Assembly: GCF_001675285.1 (NCBI RefSeq)
Contig: NZ_LSGQ01000004.1
Location: forward strand, 182,944 to 246,943
Source: Elizabethkingia miricola
GTDB taxonomy: Bacteria; Bacteroidota; Bacteroidia; Flavobacteriales; Weeksellaceae
DNA length: 64,000 nt
Direction: 5' to 3'
Part shown: positions 11,052-20,037 of the stretch, piece by piece
Numbering within the stretch: position 1 is the first letter of the stretch
Layout of the letters: each line of letters starts with the position of its first letter
The notes under the pieces: model-generated
Told to the model about the DNA's origin: nothing
The model's database searches: none
Seen by the model: only the letters and a program-made list of their open reading frames with translations
Made by a program: the position numbers and the translations under genes

Positions 11052-11792
11052 TCACATCAATAACAGGCCTCCGTCCACAGAATAAGAGCTTCCGGTTATA
11101 TAACCTGCATCATCCGATAGTAAGAAAGCGGCGACGGAGGCCGCCTCATCCGGGCGTCCAATACGCCTGAGTAAAACTGTTTTTGCGAGCTCTTCTTCAA
11201 ATTGTTTACGAAGATCAGCAGGAAGTTTAGCTCTGAGATTTGTTTCAAAAGGTCCTGGTACCAATGTATTTACTCTTATATTCCGGGGAGCCAATTCACT
11301 AGCCCAACAGCGGGCAGCAGAAAGCATTGCCGCCTTGCTGGCAGAATATAATGATACCCCCGGCTGCCCTTCATAAACCGAGCTTGAAGAAGTTACCAAA
11401 ACGGATCCTCCATCTCTTATGTATGGTGCCAGCAAAGCCATTTGTAATATGGGTGTAAAAACATTGATCTGAAAAATTTCTTTCATAGTTTCTGTACTCA
11501 CCTCTGTCAATTCTCCCCCTAAAGCGATAGCCGAATTAAGCCATAAACCATCTATATCCCCTGTCTCTTTTATCAATTCTGCTAGTTTTTCAGATGATTT
11601 TTCATCTTCAGCATTGTTGTAAAAAACAGTTGCTTTCTCTCCAAGTATTCTGGCTGCGTTTTTTAAATGACTTTCAGTTTTCCCTGTGATAATAACATCC
11701 GCTCCTTCTTCTGTCAATCTTTTTGCGCCCGCTAAACCAATACCACTGCTTCCGCCTGTAATCAGTATTCTCTTATTTTTAAATCTTTTCAT
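11052..11792 (-). CDS. SDR family oxidoreductase
   Basis: A 246-aa classical short-chain dehydrogenase/reductase. The Rossmann NAD(P)-binding motif TGGSSGIG lies at residues 12-19, the catalytic serine in VTSSSS, and the catalytic pair in YSASKA. The C-terminus ends DGGLLLM, close to the family's usual VDGG. A threonine after the second strand (ITGKTE) leaves NADH versus NADPH open. The substrate is unknown. It is divergent from the AraC gene at 11916, which is likely its regulator. Confidence 0.92.
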   Translation of the reverse strand: MKRFKNKRILITGGSSGIGLAGAKRLTEEGADVIITGKTESHLKNAARILGEKATVFYNNAEDEKSSEKLAELIKETGDIDGLWLNSAIALGGELTEVSTETMKEIFQINVFTPILQMALLAPYIRDGGSVLVTSSSSVYEGQPGVSLYSASKAAMLSAARCWASELAPRNIRVNTLVPGPFETNLRAKLPADLRKQFEEELAKTVLLRRIGRPDEAASVAAFLLSDDAGYITGSSYSVDGGLLLM

Positions 11793-11915
11793 TTATATAT
11801 TTTGTGAGTCAAAACTACTGAAGCAAGGCTCCTCAGGATATATAAAATCACTTAAAGAATATCGAAAATCAATCAAATAGTGATCTTTCTAAAACAGATG
11901 TTGTAAATTTCCTTA

Positions 11916-12833
11916 ATGAAACTACCAGACAGCATAGAAGATTTTTACAAAGAAAAGAATCTTGACATTCCGTCAGATATAAAATGGCAGTCTGGCTATT
12001 TTGATGTTATAAAAGTAACTTCTTCTTTGCAAAGGGAAACTTTGATCTCACAATTTAGTTTCTATAGAAAAAATCTGTATAAAATAAAACTGATAAAAGG
12101 GGAATGCAAATGTCATTATGCAAGCAGAACTGTCGATATTAAAGGATTTGCTTTAATATTCGTTGCCCCCAATAATCCATTTATACTGGAAGAAAAGAAT
12201 GGTTCTATTGAAGAATATTTCATTGTCTTTAACAGCGATTTCTTCAATAACTTCGGCTCCATAACTTCTTATCCGGTTTTTCAGAACCCGGAGAACAGTA
12301 TTTTTAGTTTATCCGAAAATGGATATTCTGAATTTCAGCTTTTATTAGATAATATACAAAAGGAATCTTTATCCGAATATGAGTACCGTACAGATCTTAT
12401 ACGAAACATGGTGTATCAGTTAATACATAAAGTCCTGAAGCAAAATGATTTTCAAATATTAAAAAGTATTGTTAATACAGCAGATCACAGAATTGCTGTA
12501 TTATTTGAAGAATTATTGTCTCAGCAGTTTCCATTACATTCTTCGGCAGATCTTATACGATTAAAAAAACCTGTGGATTTTGCTGATAAGCTGGCAATAT
12601 CTATAAATCACCTGAATAAGGCTGTGAAAAGCATATATAAAAAAACAACAACAGAAGTTATAACAGAAAGAATTATGCAGGAGGCTATGATCTTGCTAAA
12701 AGTGACCAATTGGTCGGTTTCTGAAATAGCTTATGTTCTGGGTTATGAAACCCCATCCAGATTTACTTACACCTTTCACAGATACTCGCAATATACTCCT
12801 TCTGTATACAGAAAAGAATTTTATAATAAATAA
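11916..12833 (+). CDS. AraC family transcriptional regulator
   Basis: A 305-aa regulator with a cupin-like N-terminal sensing part (about 20-150) and a C-terminal AraC HTH pair (about 205-302: LAISINHLNKAVKS, then VSEIAYVLGYETPSRFTYTF). It is divergent from the short-chain dehydrogenase gene with about 120 bp between the starts, the usual layout of an AraC regulator and its single target oxidoreductase. No signal peptide or membrane segment. Confidence 0.9.
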   Translation: MKLPDSIEDFYKEKNLDIPSDIKWQSGYFDVIKVTSSLQRETLISQFSFYRKNLYKIKLIKGECKCHYASRTVDIKGFALIFVAPNNPFILEEKNGSIEEYFIVFNSDFFNNFGSITSYPVFQNPENSIFSLSENGYSEFQLLLDNIQKESLSEYEYRTDLIRNMVYQLIHKVLKQNDFQILKSIVNTADHRIAVLFEELLSQQFPLHSSADLIRLKKPVDFADKLAISINHLNKAVKSIYKKTTTEVITERIMQEAMILLKVTNWSVSEIAYVLGYETPSRFTYTFHRYSQYTPSVYRKEFYNK

Positions 12834-12867
12834 GTAAATTCTACGTTCACTCTATAGTGATTTATTG

Positions 12868-12875
12868 TACTTTTG
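12868..12875 (+). promoter_or_regulatory. -7 promoter element (TACTTTTG)
   Basis: Matches the Bacteroidetes -7 consensus TANNTTTG and lies 29 bp before ATG 12904. It places the transcript start after 12865 and so favours the downstream start codon for the next gene. Confidence 0.5.
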
Positions 12876-12903
12876 CGCTCATATTCTAATTAATAAACCT
12901 TAT

Positions 12904-13464
12904 ATGAAAAAATTTATTCTTGGTACAGCCCTGCTAACCTCAGCTTTTACTACTATGCTTATGGCTCAGTCGAAACTATTAGCCAAAACAACCTGGAAAA
13001 TAGAAAACATTGCTGCTAATGGCAACATCGTGCTGAAAAAAACAAAGCATATCAATCTCCTTGCGGAGGAGCCAAAATTTAATTACTTGCAGTTTACAGA
13101 TAGCAAAAAATATAAAACCGGCAATTCGTGTTTCCAAACGGATGCAAGCTATAATTTGTACGAAGAAAGTAATAAAGTTGAACTTTACTCGGGTATTTCG
13201 GGTTCTTCATCTGATTGTAAAGAGCCAAAAAATATTGAAGGTACATATGTTTACAAGATAACTGGTGATCGTATGGATTTAGAGCGTATACAGTCGGAAA
13301 ACATGAACAATGAAGATGCTCAGGCTGCTGAAGGAGCTGAAATAGCAGGTCCCGGAGAAGCGATAGATGCGGCATCGGAAACGGCGGTTGCAGCAGCAGA
13401 AGCTGCAGCTAAAGAATCCAATAAGCCTAAGAGTAAAAAAACAACAAAGAAAGCACGCAAATAA
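12904..13464 (+). CDS. Secreted protein with Lys/Ala-rich tail, function unknown
   Basis: A 186-aa exported protein. ATG 12904 is chosen over an in-frame ATG at 12865 because a clean Sec signal peptide (MKKFILGTALLTSAF to MAQS) begins there and a -7 element overlaps the upstream codon. The body (about residues 20-125) has TTWKIENI and strand-rich sequence with two cysteines, reminiscent of META/lipocalin-like domains, but I cannot assign a family. The last ~60 residues are low-complexity: Ala/Glu-rich, then Lys-rich (KPKSKKTTKKARK). It shares a bidirectional terminator with the protease gene. Confidence 0.7.
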   Translation: MKKFILGTALLTSAFTTMLMAQSKLLAKTTWKIENIAANGNIVLKKTKHINLLAEEPKFNYLQFTDSKKYKTGNSCFQTDASYNLYEESNKVELYSGISGSSSDCKEPKNIEGTYVYKITGDRMDLERIQSENMNNEDAQAAEGAEIAGPGEAIDAASETAVAAAEAAAKESNKPKSKKTTKKARK

Positions 13465-13500
13465 AAGAGTGTTCCATTAATCTTGTATCAGATAATAACA

Positions 13501-13529
13501 AAAGGCCGGGAAATAAATTCCCGGCCTTT
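13501..13529. terminator. Bidirectional terminator
   Basis: Perfect 12-bp stem AAAGGCCGGGAA / TTCCCGGCCTTT with a 5-nt loop, between convergent genes ending at 13464 and 13555. Confidence 0.9.
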
Positions 13530-13554
13530 CTGTTTGATATGAAGAATGTTTAAG

Positions 13555-14886
13555 TTAGTTTACTTTTGTAAGCGTAAAGCGCTGTTTCGTGTAAGGCTGT
13601 AGTGTCTGATCTGTACTGCCAATAACTATCGGAGTAAGATTAGTTGTCAGACCGTCTTTTACCTCTAGTCTTAAAGATGGAGCATTTTTAGGAGCAAAAC
13701 CAAAACCTTCATTTCCTAAATTAAATAACAACCATTTCTGACTATCCATATCCGCATTGGTTCTTAGCTCTACAGCCGTTCCGTTTGCTGTTCCATTATT
13801 TCTTACCGTTAATACTTTTGTAGAATCCAGTATCGACTTAATGGTAAAATAACCATGCTCTGATTTGCGGAAGATAAATTTCTGATTATTTCCTGTAGAA
13901 GCCGAATATAAAATTACATTGGTGCCATCAGCTGTTGAACTTCCGGTAATATCAACATTTTTATCACCTGCTAAAGAAGTTGTAAGTGTATACGTACCGT
14001 TAGTAGCAGATGTGGAGTTTACTGGTCCATACAAATGATTGATACCTGCATAATCACCTGCAGACAGGCCATCTCTTTGCTTGCCGAATGTAGAACCATC
14101 CAGTTTTGTCATTACAGGCAGATTAGGATCTATAGCAAAATCTGTAGATTTATACATCATCACCGAACCAAAGTCGAATTCTCCGTGTCCTGCATAATCG
14201 TTATAAAGATTGAAATTGTGACGGGTACCGTCCTGTGCTCTATTGGTATCTACTATAATATACTGATCCCTGTCCGGACGGCACTGTTCATGCATAATCC
14301 CCATCGAGTGCATAATCTCGTGTGCAATAATTGCCGGATAAGTTGTATTGTATATTTTAATACCATTTACTCTGTTTTTTACCCAACCCAGTGGGGAACT
14401 GTTTCCTGTGGAATAAGTAAATGTAATGTATTCAGTTTGATTGGTACGTTGAATGAACTTAACACTGGTTTTTGAAGAGATCATATCAAACGCTTTGTTA
14501 ATATTCGTAAGGAATGTATTATAGGCCTGAGTACTTAAGCTTCCCTGACTGGGTAAAGTATAGTAAACTGTTGCATTTGGCCAGGTTTTAATAAAAGAAC
14601 TTACAATTGTACTACGCTCAACTGTAGATATATCCGGATTGGCCATTCTCTTCAACTGGTTAAACTGCTCTGCAGTGATTGTAATATCATCAGCGTAAAA
14701 GTACTCACCATTAACTTCATTTACATAAGTGTAAGCTCCATTAATTAGCAATTTATGAATGGTTGTTCCGTTCAGCTGGGTTGTTGTATGATCAACCGGA
14801 CTTGCGGGAGTAGTTTCCATATCCGACTTACAAGAATTGAGAGCCAGAACCAGGCAGCCTGATAAGATTAATAGTTTACGTGTCAT
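13555..14886 (-). CDS. Flavastacin-like M12A (astacin) metalloprotease with ricin-type lectin domain
   Basis: A 443-aa zinc protease. A lipoprotein-type signal (ALNSC, Cys19) is followed by a propeptide (to about residue 90), then the astacin catalytic domain. The zinc signature HEIMHSMGIMHE (H189, H193, H199) continues as QCRPDRD, and the Met-turn is SVMMY. From about residue 295 a ricin-B-like beta-trefoil with repeated QKW/QKF motifs should bind sugars. This matches flavastacin, the Asp-N-type protease known from Elizabethkingia meningoseptica (established knowledge). The lipobox raises the question of whether it is surface-attached first. It is monocistronic with a long structured upstream region. 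Confidence 0.9.
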   Translation of the reverse strand: MTRKLLILSGCLVLALNSCKSDMETTPASPVDHTTTQLNGTTIHKLLINGAYTYVNEVNGEYFYADDITITAEQFNQLKRMANPDISTVERSTIVSSFIKTWPNATVYYTLPSQGSLSTQAYNTFLTNINKAFDMISSKTSVKFIQRTNQTEYITFTYSTGNSSPLGWVKNRVNGIKIYNTTYPAIIAHEIMHSMGIMHEQCRPDRDQYIIVDTNRAQDGTRHNFNLYNDYAGHGEFDFGSVMMYKSTDFAIDPNLPVMTKLDGSTFGKQRDGLSAGDYAGINHLYGPVNSTSATNGTYTLTTSLAGDKNVDITGSSTADGTNVILYSASTGNNQKFIFRKSEHGYFTIKSILDSTKVLTVRNNGTANGTAVELRTNADMDSQKWLLFNLGNEGFGFAPKNAPSLRLEVKDGLTTNLTPIVIGSTDQTLQPYTKQRFTLTKVN

Positions 14887-14937
14887 AATAAAAAATTTAG
14901 TGTTTAGTGTTATTTAGTTTTTTAAAAGTTGTTGTAA

Positions 14938-15011
14938 ATACCCGGGCTATCGGAGCGAATACAAAATACTACTCAGTAATAATGATGCAGACATTCTGAA
15001 AGCCGGGTATT
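14938..15011. promoter_or_regulatory. Inverted repeat in the protease upstream region
   Basis: Arms AATACCCGGGCT and AGCCGGGTATT, with one extra base, about 50 nt apart, begin ~50 bp before the protease start. It could fold in the 5' leader. The rest of the 719-bp gap (14887-15605) is AT-rich. It holds only two tiny open frames, a 35-codon one on the minus strand (15191-15298) and a 19-codon one on the plus strand (15490-15549), neither convincing. Confidence 0.25.
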
Positions 15012-15605
15012 TTCTGTAAATGTTTTGTATACAAGGATATTATTACATAACCAATCAATATAGTCGGAGTTTAAACTGAAAATAAAAACACCTCCCGAAT
15101 AAAATTGACTATTATGTTCAGCTAAATATTAGCAGAATATCTGGTGTACTAAAAACAGATTACAGTGGCCTCCGAATTACCGGTGCCATACTAGTTATTA
15201 AGTAAAAGTGATAGAGAAATTTTATTGTCAATACAGGGAACCTGCAACTGTGCTGTTGGAAAGAATTCCAACAATCGTGATTTAATTGCTTTTTTCATAA
15301 TCATTATTGTAATTTGGTTGTGTTCTGCTAATATACAAATAATAATCATATTTCAATTTAACATAATAAAATAAATATTTTATTACAATAAATAGATTAA
15401 AACAGATATTTTACATACTATATAACAATCAATAAAACTCATTTACATCATAAAAACACAACACTAAATATTTGAAAAAAAATTATAATATGAAGAATTT
15501 AAATTATTATTTACATCTGGAACGATTGCCTACAACTAACATGCAATGAAATTTGTATTCTTATTTTTCTTAATTTGGCAAAACTGAAACAATAGATATG
15601 ATACA

Positions 15606-16013
15606 ATGATGAAACAAATTTTTATTTTTTCTCTCTTATGCATAAGTTCTTTAGCTTTTGCACAGGAAAAAGAATATGATCTTAAAGTAATGGGTTGCTA
15701 TAAAGGTTCCGAAAGCAATCAACAAGTTGATGGTATTTCAAAATATTGGGTTTCTTGCCGACTGGACAAAGGAAAAAGTATACTTCTATTTGTCGCTATC
15801 GATCAAAACGGTAATGTCCAACAAACTACAGAAAATGGAAACTGGTGGACTAGTAATGGAAAGTATTATGAATTACACAAAACAGATAATGTAACAGATG
15901 TATATAGTTATTCAGTATTACCAAACGGGGATGTAAAATTTAAATCTATAGAACTTTTGGGGAAATTAGATACTACATATGAATTTATCGATTCTAAAAT
16001 AGAAGATGATTAA
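15606..16013 (+). CDS. Small secreted protein, function unknown
   Basis: A 135-aa protein with a Sec signal peptide (MMKQIFIFSLLCISSLAFAQ, cleavage after AFAQ). The mature part (~115 aa) is hydrophilic and strand-rich, with two cysteines (MGCYKG and VSCRLD) that may form a disulfide. I do not recognise a family. ATG 15606 and ATG 15609 are both possible starts. It begins a run of four same-strand small genes (to 17073) with gaps of 9 to 35 bp, probably one operon. Confidence 0.72.
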   Translation: MMKQIFIFSLLCISSLAFAQEKEYDLKVMGCYKGSESNQQVDGISKYWVSCRLDKGKSILLFVAIDQNGNVQQTTENGNWWTSNGKYYELHKTDNVTDVYSYSVLPNGDVKFKSIELLGKLDTTYEFIDSKIEDD

Positions 16014-16048
16014 ATTATAGTATCCTTATATAAAACAAAAACTACAAA

Positions 16049-16321
16049 ATGGGGTTAAAAAATTTTTTGCTGAGAAGCATTATCTCTATACTTATATTTG
16101 TTACAGGTACTACACTCTCCTATCGTAATGATATGCCAAAGGATGGTTTCGAAACGATGGGTTTCCCTCTTAGCTTTTATCGTAATAATCCCGACCCTGT
16201 AGATATGGCTGCTAAAGCAGATAACTTATATCCTTGGTATATGGTTTTCGATTTTCTATTCGCTATCGGATTAGCCATTGGAATAGAGAAAATGTTCCGT
16301 TTTATTTTTAGAAAGAAATAA
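16049..16321 (+). CDS. Small two-helix membrane protein, copy 1
   Basis: A 90-aa protein with two membrane segments (about residues 5-25 and 63-82) separated by a short outside loop with GFPLSFYRNN. The C-terminus is basic (FRFIFRKK), giving both ends inside. It is clearly paralogous to the protein at 16774-17073: both have LSYxN, GFPxSFY, YPWY and an FLFA..LAI..EK second helix. Function unknown. The GNAT gene between the two copies starts 9 bp downstream. Confidence 0.7.
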   Translation: MGLKNFLLRSIISILIFVTGTTLSYRNDMPKDGFETMGFPLSFYRNNPDPVDMAAKADNLYPWYMVFDFLFAIGLAIGIEKMFRFIFRKK

Positions 16322-16330
16322 AGTATTAAA

Positions 16331-16756
16331 ATGAAGATCAGAACTATAAAAGAGAGCGATCATGGTGTTATATCAGATTTGCTAAGTCAGTTAGGTTATC
16401 CTGACACAGAACGGTTTATAAAAGAGAAAATCAGAACACTTCTGGAAAATCCAAATGAATATCTGGTCGTTATTGAGAATGAAAATGAACATGTATTTGG
16501 TTTTATCTCCGTTCATATTATTCCGCAAATTGCACTGGAAGGAGATTTTGCCAGAATAAGTTATTTTGCCGTAGACGAAAATTACAGGAGCCTGGGCGCC
16601 GGAAAAATCCTTGAAGAATACTGTACCAAAATCGCGAAAGAAAGAAACTGTGACCGTATAGAAGTTCATTGTCATACAAGAAGAGAGAAAGCCCACCTGT
16701 TTTACTACAGACAGGGGTATGAAGAGTCTCCGAAATACCTGATGAAAAAACTATAA
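16331..16756 (+). CDS. GNAT family N-acetyltransferase
   Basis: A 141-aa single-domain acetyl-CoA-dependent acetyltransferase. The start MKIRTIKESDHGVISDLL is a typical GNAT first strand and helix. The beta4 strand ARISYFAVDENYR is followed by the acetyl-CoA pyrophosphate loop RSLGAGKILEEY (R/QxxGxG/A). The substrate cannot be told. Its position between two paralogous membrane proteins suggests a local duplication, or a shared but unknown role. Confidence 0.9.
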   Translation: MKIRTIKESDHGVISDLLSQLGYPDTERFIKEKIRTLLENPNEYLVVIENENEHVFGFISVHIIPQIALEGDFARISYFAVDENYRSLGAGKILEEYCTKIAKERNCDRIEVHCHTRREKAHLFYYRQGYEESPKYLMKKL

Positions 16757-16773
16757 TTATTATTAATACTCCA

Positions 16774-17073
16774 ATGAAACTAAAAATATTTCTGCTAAGG
16801 TGTATTTTAATTCTAATTGTATTTGTAATCTGTAATGCACTCTCCTACCACAATGGGATGGCATATGACGGGGACGATACAATAGGTTTTCCATTTAGTT
16901 TTTATGAAAAATCTGTTGGGTTCAGCCTGATTACTAAAACTATGCAGGAATCTGAGAATTTCTATCCCTGGTATCTGTTTTTTAATTTTTTATTCGCAGT
17001 AGTATTAGCCATAATATTAGAAAAACTATATTATCTTATCATCAAAAAGACATCCGCCAAAACAAACAAATAG
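16774..17073 (+). CDS. Small two-helix membrane protein, copy 2
   Basis: A 99-aa paralogue of the protein at 16049-16321, with the same order: first helix (CILILIVFVICNALSY), loop with GFPFSFYEKS, YPWY, second helix (FFNFLFAVVLAIILEK) and a basic tail. It has a somewhat longer loop (VGFSLITKTMQES). It starts 17 bp after the GNAT gene and ends the operon. Function unknown. Confidence 0.7.
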   Translation: MKLKIFLLRCILILIVFVICNALSYHNGMAYDGDDTIGFPFSFYEKSVGFSLITKTMQESENFYPWYLFFNFLFAVVLAIILEKLYYLIIKKTSAKTNK

Positions 17074-17135
17074 CTTATTCTCTTAATATCCGAATTCTAA
17101 CTTTGTACTTCTGATTTCTAACGTCGCATTTTACA

Positions 17136-18296
17136 TCATTCTTCATCTTCATACTCTTCATCTGTATTTTTAGTCGTTGCTGCTTTTGCTTTTTGTTTTA
17201 CAGTATTCCCTGCAGGCTGTTGCTGAGTTACACAATGTACCATACCGCCATTTTCATATAAGTTTCTTACATCTATCCCGATAACTTTACGATCCGGATA
17301 CTGTTTCTGAATAATTTTATTGGCCACCTCATCATTAACGTCTCCGTAATTGGGAACCAGTACAACACCATTAGCAACATAATAATTGACATATGATCCT
17401 TTATAATCCAGTTGTTTCCCATATGCTGTTTTTACATTATTTTTGGTAGCAGGCACATAAACTTTTTTGTACTGCTCCCCTTTTGTATTGCTGGCAGCAT
17501 AAAGTGTATTTATATCCTTTTCAGATAATCCCATATCCAAAAGATCATCCTTTTCCATTGTAAGCATTGTTGAGGAATTGATGAATTTCATAAATCCATC
17601 TATATGCATATCGGTAATATCCAAGCCTGTTACCCCCTCAAGCCATATCACTTTAGAAACACCATAATACTTCTTAAAATAATCTTCGGCTTCCTGCTGG
17701 GTAATATCTTTATTTCTTATCGATCCTTTTTTCTGACTGATTACCGAACTTTTGCAGGCCATAAGAACACCTTTCCCATCAGTTTCAACAGAACCGCCTT
17801 CATTCACCATTTCATCATTCAGGTTAATTACTTTTATTCCCAGGTCTCTTCCAATTTGAGAAGGAACAGCATCGCAGCTTTCAAAATCAAACTTCTCCCC
17901 CCAGCCGTTGAATCCCCAATCTTCTATCAGAATATTATTATTTTTATCCTTTACGAATAGCGGACCATTGTCCCGTACCCATACATCATCTGTAGGATAG
18001 ATTTTGAAATCGACATTCTTCAGACTTACGCCTGCTTTCTGTAACACTCCTATGATACGCTCTTTTTCCGATTCGTCATAAGCTATAATATGTACTTTTT
18101 CATTTACCTGCAATGCTTTTGTCATATCTATCCAGGTTTTTTCGACCCGGTTTCGGTAGGTTATACCGTGTTGATGATGATGAGGCCACTGCAGCCATGT
18201 TCCTTCATGCGGTGCAGATTCTTCCGGGAAGTGATAAGTTTGTGTCATACAGAACTGAAAGCTTAAAAAAACGAATATTGTCAATAATTTTCTCAT
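17136..18296 (-). CDS. Secreted agmatine deiminase / peptidylarginine deiminase family protein
   Basis: A 386-aa guanidino-group hydrolase of the PPAD/AguA fold. The opening PEESAPHEGTWLQWPHH, the DVWVRDNGPLFV loop, the EGGSVETDG segment (catalytic Glu/Asp region) and the nucleophile motif ENGGMVHCVTQQQP match agmatine deiminases, which make N-carbamoylputrescine. Unlike cytosolic AguA it has a signal peptide (MRKLLTIFVFLSFQF to TQ) and an extra C-terminal tail that is Lys/Ala-rich and then acidic (NTDEEYEDEE). An extracytoplasmic enzyme acting on peptidyl-arginine or free agmatine is possible. No polyamine genes are adjacent. Confidence 0.85.
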   Translation of the reverse strand: MRKLLTIFVFLSFQFCMTQTYHFPEESAPHEGTWLQWPHHHQHGITYRNRVEKTWIDMTKALQVNEKVHIIAYDESEKERIIGVLQKAGVSLKNVDFKIYPTDDVWVRDNGPLFVKDKNNNILIEDWGFNGWGEKFDFESCDAVPSQIGRDLGIKVINLNDEMVNEGGSVETDGKGVLMACKSSVISQKKGSIRNKDITQQEAEDYFKKYYGVSKVIWLEGVTGLDITDMHIDGFMKFINSSTMLTMEKDDLLDMGLSEKDINTLYAASNTKGEQYKKVYVPATKNNVKTAYGKQLDYKGSYVNYYVANGVVLVPNYGDVNDEVANKIIQKQYPDRKVIGIDVRNLYENGGMVHCVTQQQPAGNTVKQKAKAATTKNTDEEYEDEE

Positions 18297-18418
18297 TTGG
18301 ATAATCTTGTGTTTCCTGATGCAAAATTAGATCTTCACAACCGATAAATGTTGTCCTAAAAAGACAATCTGCATATTTTCAGCCGGATTATACTATAGAA
18401 GCAAAAGAAATGGCTATT

Positions 18419-19216
18419 TTATATATGTAAAGGAAAATAAATATAAGTTGTATACTCTCCGGATTCAGAAAGCAGATATTCTTCAATTACAGGAGAATTA
18501 TCTAATGGAAAGGGATGATCTGCGAGCCAAAAACGGTAAAACATACCATAAGCATCCAACAAATTGTCAAAATTTCCTTTATGGGCGAATCGCACATACT
18601 TTCTTCCGAAAATTGTTTTCTTTTGGTATCCTTCCGCCTGAGGCTGTTCTTCTATAGCTGCATCATAACGGCAGTATTCTTCACTGGTTATAAGGGGCTG
18701 ATCTGTTACTATACCATAAGCTGATTCAAAATCCGTTTCTTTTTCAATCTCTTCCCACAGTATATTAATTTCTTCTGTATTGTAATTTCGGGACTTTATT
18801 CCTTTAACAAATACTTCGATACTTTTCTTATAGACAATCTCATAATCAAGAGACAGATCATCTTTTTCGAAAAAAGAACTGAATATTTCAGTCTTATTCT
18901 TTCGTGCTTCAGCCGGAGAAATACCATACTCTTTATGGAAAGCTTTTGAAAAAGACTGAAGATTATAATAGCCTACCTCCAAAGCAATAGACGAGATTTT
19001 TTCAGTGGTGTAAAGAAGTTTTTTATAGGCATTTTCCAGGCGAAGGCGCTTCTGAAATCCTGAAAGAGTCTCTCCGAATAACTTCATGAATACCCGTTGA
19101 AAATTCCGGTAAGAATAACAAGCAATATCTTCTATCTCTCCAGAAGTAATCTCCCTGGCGAAGTTTTCTTCGATATAGGCAATGGTTTTTTGTATTCTGC
19201 TAAGTTCAGTTGACAC
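18419..19216 (-). CDS. AraC family regulator with GyrI-like effector-binding domain
   Basis: A 265-aa protein. The N-terminal ~105 residues are the AraC double HTH (RIQKTIAYIEENF, then ISSIALEVGYYNLQSFSKAF). After a linker, residues ~125-265 form a GyrI/AraC_E_bind-type domain (VFVKGIKSRNY to EYTTYIYFPLHI), which binds drugs or other amphipathic ligands (Rob/SoxS-related). The start is GTG at 19216; no ATG fits before the HTH. No clear target gene is adjacent. Confidence 0.87.
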   Translation of the reverse strand: MSTELSRIQKTIAYIEENFAREITSGEIEDIACYSYRNFQRVFMKLFGETLSGFQKRLRLENAYKKLLYTTEKISSIALEVGYYNLQSFSKAFHKEYGISPAEARKNKTEIFSSFFEKDDLSLDYEIVYKKSIEVFVKGIKSRNYNTEEINILWEEIEKETDFESAYGIVTDQPLITSEEYCRYDAAIEEQPQAEGYQKKTIFGRKYVRFAHKGNFDNLLDAYGMFYRFWLADHPFPLDNSPVIEEYLLSESGEYTTYIYFPLHI

Positions 19217-19401
19217 GACACAAAAATATAAACTAATATAATAAAGATATGACCTTTAAATAATATCTGCCATATTAAAATTCCAGTTATAGCGATCAGT
19301 CTGTTTTCTTTATCATAGAGAAAATCAATATTTATAATAGTTTATGCAATAAATCATAGTAATAGCCTACAGATTGGCATTAAAATTTCATATGCAGAGT
19401 T

Positions 19402-19437
19402 AGTTATACATGCTATAACTACTATTAGTTTTCAAAT
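19402..19437 (+). repeat. 36-nt hairpin module, copy 1
   Basis: The sequence is identical over 36 nt to 21656-21691. It contains the hairpin GTTATA-CATGC-TATAAC, then a conserved linker ending TTTTCAAAT, then a terminator stem whose sequence differs from that of copy 2. Upstream bases are also partly alike (AAAATTTCATA versus AAAAATTCATA). It may be a small RNA or an attenuator. The rest of the 594-bp gap 19217-19810 shows no convincing gene. Confidence 0.75.
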
Positions 19438-19439
19438 TA

Positions 19440-19465
19440 GAGTCTTGTTTTTCAAGACTCTTTTT
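19440..19465 (+). terminator. Rho-independent terminator after module copy 1
   Basis: 8-bp stem GAGTCTTG / CAAGACTC with a T-rich loop, followed by TTTTT. It ends the copy-1 module on the plus strand; no open frame precedes it. Confidence 0.75.
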
Positions 19466-19810
19466 CTTTATCATAAAAGCCGTTTCTTACAACTAATCAT
19501 CTTATTATTCATTCGTATTATATTATCGGTATTTTCAACACTTCCACATACATACTACACTATGATTTGTTTAATATATTTTTATATTTCTTTCGGACAG
19601 ATGACACCGGTAAAACAGCTTCTATAAAAGAAAATATAAAGATGTAGTACTTGTGTAGAATACTTTTTTTTTGCATACTCACATCTGATTTACTGACTTT
19701 TACGATATCTGAAAACACAAAAAAAAACTTTACTGCAAAATTTATTTTAGGATTTAGAAAACAATATCCTGAAAATAACTCAGTAAAAAAACACTAAAAA
19801 ACACGTACAA

Positions 19811-20005
19811 ATGATGAAAGAAAAAGAATCTGATAAAACAGATTGCAGGAAAAATTATGTTCCTCCTACCCTCAGCCTTAGCCTTATTGAAATGGAAAAC
19901 GGAATTGCCGCCGGTTCTGCCAAAGTTATTCCACCTGATTCGGGCGGAAAAGTGCAGGAAGAATGGCAAAACGGTACCGATGATAACCGTACCATAGACT
20001 GGTAA
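19811..20005 (+). CDS. Short peptide A of the YxPP...GIxxG type
   Basis: A 64-aa peptide with no signal sequence and no close named family that I can prove. Central pattern: KNYVPPTLSLSLIEMENGIA followed by AGSAKVIPP; the C-terminus is polar and ends TIDW. A second peptide in this window (23854-24024) shares the pattern YxPPxLxxxxIxMxxGIxxG. Peptides like this occur beside fimbrillin-like genes in Bacteroidetes, as here, where the lipoprotein gene starts 32 bp downstream. It is probably cotranscribed with that gene. Start 19811 or 19814. Confidence 0.7.
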   Translation: MMKEKESDKTDCRKNYVPPTLSLSLIEMENGIAAGSAKVIPPDSGGKVQEEWQNGTDDNRTIDW

Positions 20006-20037
20006 ACCTGTATTAAAAAAGCACAAACATAAATGAT

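Noticed and set aside
15191..15298. 35-codon minus-strand frame (MKKAIKSRLLEFF...) upstream of the protease
   Set aside because: It has a plausible start but no family, signal or neighbour support; short enough to be chance in AT-rich DNA.
15490..15549. 19-codon frame (MKNLNYYLHLERLPTTNMQ) before the gene at 15606
   Set aside because: Could be a leader peptide, but there is no attenuator-like structure after it.
19445..19627. 60-codon hydrophobic frame overlapping the terminator of hairpin module 1
   Set aside because: It starts within the terminator stem and its composition reflects T-rich DNA.
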